DNA from: WS-2 sp036507005
GTDB taxonomy: Bacteria; Eisenbacteria; RBG-16-71-46
NCBI GenBank assembly: GCA_036507005.1
Contig: DASXQT010000061.1
Location: 1 to 64,000, forward strand
Direction: 5' to 3'
Length of the DNA: 64,000 bases
The position numbers and the translations under genes are program-made. Below are positions 53,443-60,824 of the stretch, piece after piece. The notes under the pieces are model-generated. The model made no database searches and was not told the origin of the DNA. It saw only the letters and a program-made list of their open reading frames with translations. The stretch's first letter is position 1. Each line of letters starts with the position of its first letter.

Positions 53443-55647
53443 CTAACGCGCACGCGGCACCTCCGGCGGCCCCTTGAGGCTGGGCTGGATCGTCTTGGGC
53501 TGCCTGTACTCCATGCCGAGCTGGCTGAAGAAGAACGAGAAGATGTCGGCCGCCAACGCGTTGCGCGCCGAGAGCGGGCTGCCCACGCCGTGGCCGGTCC
53601 GGGCGTCGGTCCGGAGCAGGATGGGATTCGCCGAGCCGGTGGCCGCCTGGAGCCGCGCGGTCATCTTGCGCGAGTTCATGGGATCCACGCGTGGGTCGTT
53701 GCCGCCGGTGGTGAAGAGCACGGACGGATACGCAGTGCCGTCCACCACGCGGTGGTACGGCGAGTAGGCGCGGAGCGCCGCGTATTGCGCCGAGTCCTTC
53801 ACCGTCCCGAACTCGGTGACGTTGAAGAGTCCGTTGGGCGACAGCTCGACGCGCAGCATGTCGTAGATCCCGACGTTGCTCACGACCGCGCGGAAGAGCT
53901 CCGGGTGCTGGGTGATCATGGCGCCCATCAAGAGCCCGCCGTTGCTCCCGCCCTGGCAGACGAGGCGCCCGGGCGAGGCGTACTCGTGCTCCACCAGGTA
54001 CTGGGCGCAGGCGGCGAAGTCGTCGAACACGTTCTGCTTGCGCGTCAGGTTCCCGGCGACGTGCCATGCGTCGCCGAACTCGCCGCCGCCGCGCGTGTGC
54101 GCGATCGCGACGATCCCGCCCATGTCGAACCACACCCGCCGCGTGGGGGAGAAGCCCGGGCGCTGGCTGATGCCATAGCCCCCGTAGCCGGTGAGCAGGG
54201 TGGGTGCCGTGCCGTCGAGCCGGGCGGTCCTGGGCACCAGAACGGTGAGGGGCACCCGGGTGCCGTCCTTCGAGATCGCGGTCTCGCTCCGCACCTCGAT
54301 GTCGTCGAAGCGGGCCGGCGAGCGCGTGACGAGTGCGGTAGCGGCGAGCCCGCCCTGCCCGGGCTCGTAGGTCACCCATCGTCCGGGCTCCGTGAAACGC
54401 GACATCTGGATGGTGACCCGCGAGCCCGGCCCCGCGACAATCGCGCCCACCGTGCTCTGGTCCGGCACCGGGACGGTCTCGCCCGGGCCGCCCTCCGCGC
54501 CGAAGACGCGCACGCGCGAAGGTCCGCCCACGATCTCCTCGACGTAGAGCCGGTCCTGCGCGGGCGTGAACCACTCGATCCCGGCGTCGCCCTCCGGGAC
54601 CAGCACCGTCGCCCGGGCCAGATCGGTCTCGCCCAGCGGGAGCTTCAGCACCTTGCCGTTCGGCGCGTCCTTGCGCGAGAGCAGGTACAGCGCGGCGGGC
54701 CCGAAGCGCGCCCCGACGACGCGGTCCGCGAAATCCGAGATCTGGCGGAACGCGCCCGCGCCCTTCGCGGCCGCGGCCGCCTCCGCGAGCCACATCGCGT
54801 GGTCTCCGCCGTCGCCGTTCAGCACGTCGGCCAGCACCCAGCGGCCGTCGTCCGAGGTCGAGAGCACGACTTCGGCGATCTTCGGGAACTCGCGGCCCAC
54901 CACGTACACGTCGCTTTCGGCCGGGGTGCCCAGGCGGTGGTAGTAGACCTGCATGTAGAAGGGCAGATCCTCGTCGGGCCGCTCGCCTTTTGCCGGGTAG
55001 CGCGTGCGCCAGAAGCCCGTCCCATCGGCGTTCCAGGCGACGTTCCCACCCCCCGTCCCACCGTGGACGTTCGGGACCACGTCGGGCAAACGCTTGCCGG
55101 TGCGCGCGTCGTAGACGTAGACCGTGCCCGACTCGGTGCCACCCTTGGAGAGCGACACCGCCACCTTGGTGCCGTCGTGGGACGGATCGAAGACGTCGAT
55201 CGTGGTCGAGCCGCTCGCGTCGAGCCGGTTGGGGTCGAGCACCACCTTCTCGGTCCCGAGGTCCTCGAGCGAGCCCAGCCGCACGAGCAACGGCTGCTGC
55301 TTGGGCGGCTGGTTCTTGATCGCGAAGTACGTCCCGCCCTCGTACTGGAGCTCGGTCCACGCCGGCGACTGGTTCTTGGTCAGGGCGTCGACCCGGCGGA
55401 GCACCGCGGCCCGCATCGGCAGGCCGTCGAGGAAGGCGCGGGTCACCGCGTTCTCGGAGTCGCTCCAGGCGCGCACCGACGGTTCCTTCCAGTCCTCGAG
55501 CCAGCGGTAGTCGTCGCGGACCGGCGTCCCCCAGTAGGTGTCCTCGACCGGCCGCCGGGCGGCCGTCGGCCGGGGCGGGGAAGCCGCGTCGGCGACCGCG
55601 GTGAAGGTGGCGAAGCTCAGGAGAGCGATCAGGGCGCGGCGGTGCAT
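53443..55647 (-). CDS. Exported prolyl oligopeptidase (S9A)
   Basis: A serine peptidase cleaving short peptides after proline. From the ATG at 55647 with a GAGGAGA site it has 734 residues: a signal peptide (about 1-22, ending ADAA), the typical N-terminal start VEDTYWGTPVRDDYRWLED, a seven-bladed propeller, and an alpha/beta hydrolase domain. The catalytic Ser is in CQGGSNGGLLMGA, the Asp in GGNDPRVDPMNSRKM, and the His in ARTGHGVG. The signal peptide implies a periplasmic location. Confidence 0.95.
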   Translation of the reverse strand: MHRRALIALLSFATFTAVADAASPPRPTAARRPVEDTYWGTPVRDDYRWLEDWKEPSVRAWSDSENAVTRAFLDGLPMRAAVLRRVDALTKNQSPAWTELQYEGGTYFAIKNQPPKQQPLLVRLGSLEDLGTEKVVLDPNRLDASGSTTIDVFDPSHDGTKVAVSLSKGGTESGTVYVYDARTGKRLPDVVPNVHGGTGGGNVAWNADGTGFWRTRYPAKGERPDEDLPFYMQVYYHRLGTPAESDVYVVGREFPKIAEVVLSTSDDGRWVLADVLNGDGGDHAMWLAEAAAAAKGAGAFRQISDFADRVVGARFGPAALYLLSRKDAPNGKVLKLPLGETDLARATVLVPEGDAGIEWFTPAQDRLYVEEIVGGPSRVRVFGAEGGPGETVPVPDQSTVGAIVAGPGSRVTIQMSRFTEPGRWVTYEPGQGGLAATALVTRSPARFDDIEVRSETAISKDGTRVPLTVLVPRTARLDGTAPTLLTGYGGYGISQRPGFSPTRRVWFDMGGIVAIAHTRGGGEFGDAWHVAGNLTRKQNVFDDFAACAQYLVEHEYASPGRLVCQGGSNGGLLMGAMITQHPELFRAVVSNVGIYDMLRVELSPNGLFNVTEFGTVKDSAQYAALRAYSPYHRVVDGTAYPSVLFTTGGNDPRVDPMNSRKMTARLQAATGSANPILLRTDARTGHGVGSPLSARNALAADIFSFFFSQLGMEYRQPKTIQPSLKGPPEVPRAR

Positions 55648-55787
55648 GGGCTGTCTCCTCGAAAGGGCCGGGTGGGTGAGTGGCGGCGTCTCGTCGCAGC
55701 ATACCGTTCGGGCCGGCGAATCGTGATCATTCGCTGGATCGAGCCTGGGGCGCAAATGCTCACGACCGCCCGTTCACCGGGTTGAGT

Positions 55788-57056
55788 TCACCCTCCCGCC
55801 GGGCGTACCGGCTCCGCGCCCGCCGGCTGCTGCACGCGGCGCACCGTGTCGCGCGCGATGAGCAGCTCCTCGTTGGTGGGGATCACGAACACCCGCACCC
55901 GGCTCCCCGCCGCGCCGATCTCGCCCTCCGCGCCGCCCACGCAGGCGGCGTTCTTCTCGCGATCGAGGACGATGCCGAGGAAGTCCAGGTCGGAGAGGAT
56001 GCGCTCCCTCACCGGGGCGGCGTTCTCGCCGATGCCGCCGGTGAAGACGATTGCGTCCGCGCCGTTCATGCGCGCCAGGTAGGCGCCCAGGTACTTCTTC
56101 ACCCGCAGGCAGAAGATCTCGATCGCGAGCCGCGCCCGCCGGTCGCCGTGCACGGCCTCCTCCTCGAGCAGGTCGCGCATGTCGTTCGTGAGGCCCGAGA
56201 CCCCGAGCAGGCCCGAGTGCTTGTTGAGCAGCGCGTCCAGCTCCGCGAGCGACAGGCCCTCCTTGTGGTGCAGGTACTCGAGCACCGAGGGATCGACGTC
56301 GCCGGAGCGCGTGCCCATCACCAGCCCCTCGAGCGGCGTCAGGCCCATCGAGGTGTCGAGCGACCGTCCGCCGCGGATGGCGCAGGCCGAGCAGCCGTTG
56401 CCGAGATGGAGCGTGATCAGGTGGGTCTGCTCGCGCGTGCGGCCGGCGAGCTTGCGGTAGCGGTACGCCACGTAGCGGTGCGAGGTGCCGTGGAAGCCGT
56501 AGCGGCGGATCCGGTGGCGGACGTAGAGCGGATAGGGCAGCGCGTAGAGGTAGGACTCCTCGGGCATGGTGGTGTGGAACGCGGTGTCGAACACCGCCAC
56601 CTGCGGCACGCCGGGGCCGAACCGCTCGCGCGCCGCGCGGATGCCCTTCAGGTTCGCCGGGTTGTGGAGCGGCGCGAGCTCGATGCACTCCTCGATCTGC
56701 GCCAGCACCGGGTCGTCGACGAGGGCGGACCGGGTGAGCTTCTCGCCGCCGTGGACCACGCGGTGACCGACGGCGTGGACGTCGCCCAGGGACGCGATCC
56801 CGTCGTGCTTCGCCGCCGGCGAGACCAGCCAGTGGAGCAGCGAATCGAGCGCCGCGCGGTGGTCGCGCAGCAGCTCGACGCGGCGCTCGGGCGGGCGCCC
56901 TTCGCCCGCGAGGTCGAGCAGCGCCTGGCCGCCGATGCGCTCGATCCGTCCCCACGCGAGGCGCCGGTCGGCGTCGCGCTCGATGGCGTCGAGGTCGGTG
57001 GCGATCACCTGGAAGCGCAGCGACGAGCTGCCGCAGTTGAGCACCAGGACGTTCAT
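55788..57056 (-). CDS. ackA: Acetate kinase
   Basis: It converts acetyl phosphate and ADP to acetate and ATP. The 422-residue ASKHA-fold protein has VLNCGSSSLRFQV at the start, VGHRVVHGGEKL, FDTAFHTTMPEESYLYALP (in 180-200), YGFHGTSHRYV, LHLGNGCSACAI, DTSMGLTPLEGLVMGTRSGDVDP and FTGGIGENAAPVR. It starts in an ATGA overlap with the phosphoketolase stop, so it takes that enzyme's product directly. Confidence 0.97.
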   Translation of the reverse strand: MNVLVLNCGSSSLRFQVIATDLDAIERDADRRLAWGRIERIGGQALLDLAGEGRPPERRVELLRDHRAALDSLLHWLVSPAAKHDGIASLGDVHAVGHRVVHGGEKLTRSALVDDPVLAQIEECIELAPLHNPANLKGIRAARERFGPGVPQVAVFDTAFHTTMPEESYLYALPYPLYVRHRIRRYGFHGTSHRYVAYRYRKLAGRTREQTHLITLHLGNGCSACAIRGGRSLDTSMGLTPLEGLVMGTRSGDVDPSVLEYLHHKEGLSLAELDALLNKHSGLLGVSGLTNDMRDLLEEEAVHGDRRARLAIEIFCLRVKKYLGAYLARMNGADAIVFTGGIGENAAPVRERILSDLDFLGIVLDREKNAACVGGAEGEIGAAGSRVRVFVIPTNEELLIARDTVRRVQQPAGAEPVRPAGG

Positions 57057-59512
57057 CGCGCGCTCCCCACGCGCGCCTTGCCGGCGCGGCGCCGGGTCGC
57101 GGCCCGGAGCGGCGTGGCGCGGCCGTTCCCTTCGCCCGCCGGGCGCGGCGCCTTCCAGCGCCAGTCGCGGATCTCGGGCAGGTCCTCGCCGTGCTCGCAG
57201 ATGTACTGCCGGTGCGCGACGAGCTTCTCGCGCAGCGCCTGCTTCACGTACGCGGCGCGGGGGCCGAAGCCGCGCACGCGGTCCACGACGTCTCCCGCGA
57301 GGTGGAAGCGGTCGAGGTCGTTGAGCACCGCCATGTCGAAGGGCGTGGTCGTGGTGCCCTCCTCCTTGTAGCCGCGCACGTGCAGGTGGGCGTGGTTCGT
57401 GCGGCGGTAGGTGAGCCGGTGGACGAGCCACGGGTAGCCGTGGAAGGCGAAGATGATCGGCTTGTCCTTCGTGAACAGCAGATCGAAGTCGGCGTCCGTG
57501 AGGCCGTGCGGGTGCTCGCTCCGCGGCTGGAGCGTCATCAGGTCGACCACGTTGACCACGCGCACGCGGAGCTGCGGCGCCATCTCGCGGAGCAGGTCCA
57601 CGGCCGCCAGGGTCTCGAGCGTCGGCACGTCGCCGGCGCACGCCATCACCACGTCGGGCTCCGCGCCCTCGTCGCTCGAGGCCCACGGCCAGATCCCCGC
57701 TCCCGCCGCGCAGTGCGCGATCGCGGCATCCATGCCCAGCCACTGCGGCGCCGGCTGCTTGCCGGCCACGATCACGTTCACGTAGTTGCGGCTCCTCAGG
57801 CAGTGATCCGTGACCGCGAGCAGGGTGTTGGCGTCGGGCGGGAGGTAGACGCGGATGATCTCGGCCTTCTTGTTCGCCACCACGTCGAGGAAGCCCGGGT
57901 CCTGGTGGCTGAAGCCGTTGTGGTCCTGGCGCCAGACGTGCGAGGTCAGGAGGTAGTTGAGCGAGGCGATCGGCCGCCGCCAGGGGATGCCGCGCGACAC
58001 CTTCAGCCACTTGGCGTGCTGGTTGAACATCGAGTCCACGATGTGGATGAAGGCCTCGTAGCACGAGAAGAACCCGTGACGCCCGGTGAGCAGGTAGCCT
58101 TCGAGCCAGCCCTGGCACAGGTGCTCGCTCAGCACCTCCAACACGCGCCCGTCGGGGGCGATGTGGTCGTCGTAGGGCCGCGCCGGCTCGGAGAACGCGC
58201 GGCGCGTGACCTCGAACAGCGCGCTCCACCGGTTCGAGGCGGTCTCGTCCGGGCTCACCACGCGGAAGTTCCGCGCCGCGGCGTTCTGCCGCATCACGTC
58301 GCGGATCAGCTCGCCCTGGACGCGCGTGGCCTCGGCCGTCGTAGCACCCGGCTCGGGCACCTTCACGGCGTACCTGCGGAAGTCGGGCAGCCGGAGGTCG
58401 CGCAACAGGGCGCCGCCGTTGGCGTGCGGGTTGGCGCCCATCCGCCGCGGTCCCTCGGGCGCGAGCGCCGCCAGCTCGGGGCGGAGCCTGCCGCCTTCGT
58501 CGAACAGCTCCTCCGGCCGGTAGCTCCTCATCCACTTCTCGAGCAGCCGCAGGTGGTCCGGTCGCTCGCGCACCTCGGCGAGCGGCACCTGGTGCGCGCG
58601 GAACGTGCCTTCGACCTGCTTGCCGTCAACCGTTCGCGGGCCGGTCCAGCCCTTGGGGGTGCGCAGCACGATCATCGGCCAGCGCCGGCGGCGTACGAGA
58701 CCGCGGCCGCGCGCCCGCGCCTGGATGGCGCGGATCTCGGCCACCACCGTGTCCATCGTCGCGGCCATCCGGCGGTGCATGGGCTCCGGTCGGTCGCCCG
58801 CGACGAAGTGCGGCTCGTAGCCGTGCCCGCGCAGCAACGAGGCCAGCTCGTCCTCCGGGATGCGTCCCAGCACCGTGGGACCCGAGATCTTGGCGTCGTT
58901 CAAGTGCAGGATCGGCAGCACCGCCCCGTCCGTCGCCGGGTTCAGGAACTTGTTCGAGGCCCAGCTCGCGGCGAGCGGGCCGGTCTCGGCCTCGCCGTCG
59001 CCCACGACGCAGGCCACGATCAGGCCGGGATTGTCGAACGCCGCGCCGAAGGCGTGGGCGAGCGAGTAGCCCAGCTCGCCGCCCTCGTGGATCGAGCCCG
59101 GGACCTCGGGCGTCACGTGGCTCCCGATCCCGCCCGGAAACGAGAACTGCTTGAACAGGCGCCTGAGCCCCGCTTCGTCCTCCGAGACGTCCGGATAGAA
59201 CTCGCTCCAGGTGCCCTCGAGGTAGACGTTGGCCACGATCCCCGGGCCGCCGTGGCCGGGGCCGGTCACGAGGATCATGTCGAGGTCGTGCTCGCGGATC
59301 ACGCGGTTCAGGTGGACGTAGACGAAGTTGAGCCCCGGCGTGGTGCCCCAGTGGCCGAGCAGCCGAGGCTTCACGTGGCGGGCCGCGAGCGGCTCCCGGA
59401 GCAGAGGGTTGTCGAAGAGATAGATCTGGCCGACCGAAAGGTAGTTCGCGGCCCGCCAGTAGGCGTCGAGCCTGCGGAGCAGGCTTGCGGAGAGGATGGG
59501 GCGGCGAGGCAT
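57053..59512 (-). CDS. xfp: Phosphoketolase (xylulose-5-phosphate/fructose-6-phosphate)
   Basis: A thiamine diphosphate enzyme that splits sugar phosphates to acetyl phosphate and a shorter sugar phosphate. The 819-residue length fits. Family segments are LGHWGTTPGLNFVYVHLNR, GPGHGGPGIVANVYLEGTWSEFYP (in 95-120), GGELGYSLAHAFGAAFDNP, CVVGDGEAETGPLA, SHQDPGFLD, and the C-terminal NHAHLHVRGYKEEGTTTTPFDM. A basic tail of about 35 residues ends the protein. With ackA it forms a two-gene unit giving ATP from sugar phosphates without lower glycolysis. Confidence 0.97.
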   Translation of the reverse strand: MPRRPILSASLLRRLDAYWRAANYLSVGQIYLFDNPLLREPLAARHVKPRLLGHWGTTPGLNFVYVHLNRVIREHDLDMILVTGPGHGGPGIVANVYLEGTWSEFYPDVSEDEAGLRRLFKQFSFPGGIGSHVTPEVPGSIHEGGELGYSLAHAFGAAFDNPGLIVACVVGDGEAETGPLAASWASNKFLNPATDGAVLPILHLNDAKISGPTVLGRIPEDELASLLRGHGYEPHFVAGDRPEPMHRRMAATMDTVVAEIRAIQARARGRGLVRRRRWPMIVLRTPKGWTGPRTVDGKQVEGTFRAHQVPLAEVRERPDHLRLLEKWMRSYRPEELFDEGGRLRPELAALAPEGPRRMGANPHANGGALLRDLRLPDFRRYAVKVPEPGATTAEATRVQGELIRDVMRQNAAARNFRVVSPDETASNRWSALFEVTRRAFSEPARPYDDHIAPDGRVLEVLSEHLCQGWLEGYLLTGRHGFFSCYEAFIHIVDSMFNQHAKWLKVSRGIPWRRPIASLNYLLTSHVWRQDHNGFSHQDPGFLDVVANKKAEIIRVYLPPDANTLLAVTDHCLRSRNYVNVIVAGKQPAPQWLGMDAAIAHCAAGAGIWPWASSDEGAEPDVVMACAGDVPTLETLAAVDLLREMAPQLRVRVVNVVDLMTLQPRSEHPHGLTDADFDLLFTKDKPIIFAFHGYPWLVHRLTYRRTNHAHLHVRGYKEEGTTTTPFDMAVLNDLDRFHLAGDVVDRVRGFGPRAAYVKQALREKLVAHRQYICEHGEDLPEIRDWRWKAPRPAGEGNGRATPLRAATRRRAGKARVGSAR

Positions 59513-60010
59513 GCAAGGCTCCTCGGGCTCGGCCCACGGGCCGGCCGGCTGCCCGGGGTGGGGGCTCGGACCCCGGGGGACCGGCCCAAAATACCAGAGG
59601 CGCGCGCTCCGGGCGCGAGAGGGCGGAGCCCGGCGGAGCGTGGGGGCCGGGGGAGCCTTGGTGTGCTGGTTCGACGACCGCAAGGCCACCTACGACTGGG
59701 ATGTCTATGCCCCGCGGAGGAGCTCCTCGCCTCGAGATCGGTGGGTTCGCCTGGTGCACGTCGGGGCGAAGCTGCGTTCGGCTTGGAAGCAATCCGTTCG
59801 ACCGGAACCTATCTCCTGCTGCGCCAGGGAGCCGCCTCGAGCACTGTCCGGATCGTCGTGCTCGACTGAGCCTGCTGCGCCACTCCCGCCCGGCCGACGG
59901 GCGATCGCGAGCGTCCCGGCGGCCGCCGCGCGCTCCTCGGGACTCTCCACCTCTGTGATAGGCTTCGAAGCGTTCGAGCCCCCGCGGGATCCGCCCCCGC
60001 GGAGCGCATC
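59513..60010. other. Gap of about 500 bp with coding-like debris
   Basis: No intact gene is supported between the xfp start and the DUF4160 gene. Two plus-strand stretches in different frames look protein-like: CWFDDRKATYDWDVYAPRR near 59660-59715, and FGLEAIRSTGTYLLLRQGAA running to a stop at 59867-59869. They may be remnants of a frameshifted gene or chance frames in GC-rich DNA. The region also contains the first 30-bp repeat (59885-59914). Confidence 0.4.
59885..59914 (+). repeat. 30-bp hairpin-bearing repeat, left copy
   Basis: It matches 60731-60760 at 29 of 30 bases in direct orientation. The unit contains CGCCCG/CGGGCG arms able to form a hairpin, followed by the palindrome TCGCGA. 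The two copies enclose the DUF4160-DUF2442 pair. Confidence 0.85.
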
Positions 60011-60271
60011 GTGCCCGAGGTCAGTCGATTCTTCGGAATCGTGATCAGCATGTATTTCGACGACCATTGGCCCCCGCACTTCCACGCGCGATACGGCGAG
60101 TCGGACGCCGTGATCGCCATAGAATCTCTGGGTACGCTGCGCGGCGCGCTGCCCGGCCGGGCGCGTGACCTGGTGGTGGAGTGGGCGACCGAACACCGGG
60201 ACGAGCTGATGGCGAACTGGGCTCGTGCCCGAGATCGCAAGCCCTTGAGAAAGATTGCCCCTCTGCGGTGA
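60011..60271 (+). CDS. DUF4160 family protein
   Basis: A small 86-residue protein of the DUF4160 family. The conserved FGIVISMYFDDHWPPHFHARYG (split 8-29) and the closing RARDRKPLRKIAPL are diagnostic. Function is not established; genes of this family are often found beside DUF2442 genes in accessory loci, and a toxin-antitoxin-like role has been suggested for such pairs. It starts with GTG behind GGAG. The DUF2442 gene begins four bases after the stop. Confidence 0.88.
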   Translation: MPEVSRFFGIVISMYFDDHWPPHFHARYGESDAVIAIESLGTLRGALPGRARDLVVEWATEHRDELMANWARARDRKPLRKIAPLR

Positions 60272-60274
60272 ACC

Positions 60275-60535
60275 ATGTTGCGTGACGTGGTCGAGGTCCA
60301 GGCGCTCGATGGGTACCGCGTCTACCTTCGTTTCGGCGACGGGGCGGAAGGTGTGGTGGACGTGTCGCGCCGCGTGCCGTTCGACGGCGTGTTCGCGCCG
60401 CTGCGGGATCCCGAGTACTTCCGCCGAGTCCGGGTCGACACCGAGCTGGGCACGATCGTATGGCCGAATGGCGCGGATCTGGACCCGCTGGTCCTCCGCT
60501 CCTTGATCACCGGCGAACGGCTGCCGGGAAACTGA
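60275..60535 (+). CDS. DUF2442 family protein
   Basis: An 86-residue protein of the DUF2442 family, partner of DUF4160. RVYLRFGDGAEGVVDVSR, FAPLRDPEYFRRVRVDTELGTIVWPNGADLDP (residues 40-70) and the final LR are typical. It is tightly linked to the previous gene (3 bp), so the two are surely co-transcribed. No DNA-binding motif is evident. Confidence 0.88.
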   Translation: MLRDVVEVQALDGYRVYLRFGDGAEGVVDVSRRVPFDGVFAPLRDPEYFRRVRVDTELGTIVWPNGADLDPLVLRSLITGERLPGN

Positions 60536-60730
60536 GCGCGATGAGGTTTGGGACTCCGGCATCACCGAACGACCACTCCGCGAGACGTGAGGGAGCCGCC
60601 GTCATGGGGCGGACCGCGGCCCGCCGCGCGCCGCAGCATCTTGCGCGATCATGACGGTGAGTTCCTTCCTGTCGAGCCTGTCGATACGGTTCCTTCCTTC
60701 CCCCACCCGCCGCGGCTATACTGCCGCTCA

Positions 60731-60760
60731 CCCGCCCGGCCGGCGGGCGATCGCGAGCGT
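60731..60760 (+). repeat. 30-bp hairpin-bearing repeat, right copy
   Basis: The right-hand partner of 59885-59914, with one mismatch. It lies 195 bp after the DUF2442 stop and 64 bp before the ATG used here for the helicase gene, so it could also influence that gene's expression. Confidence 0.85.
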
Positions 60761-60824
60761 TCCCGAGCGCTCTCGCCTTTGAATCCAAGGGGCCGCGGTG
60801 CGCGCGGCCCCGAGGTTCCGCCTC

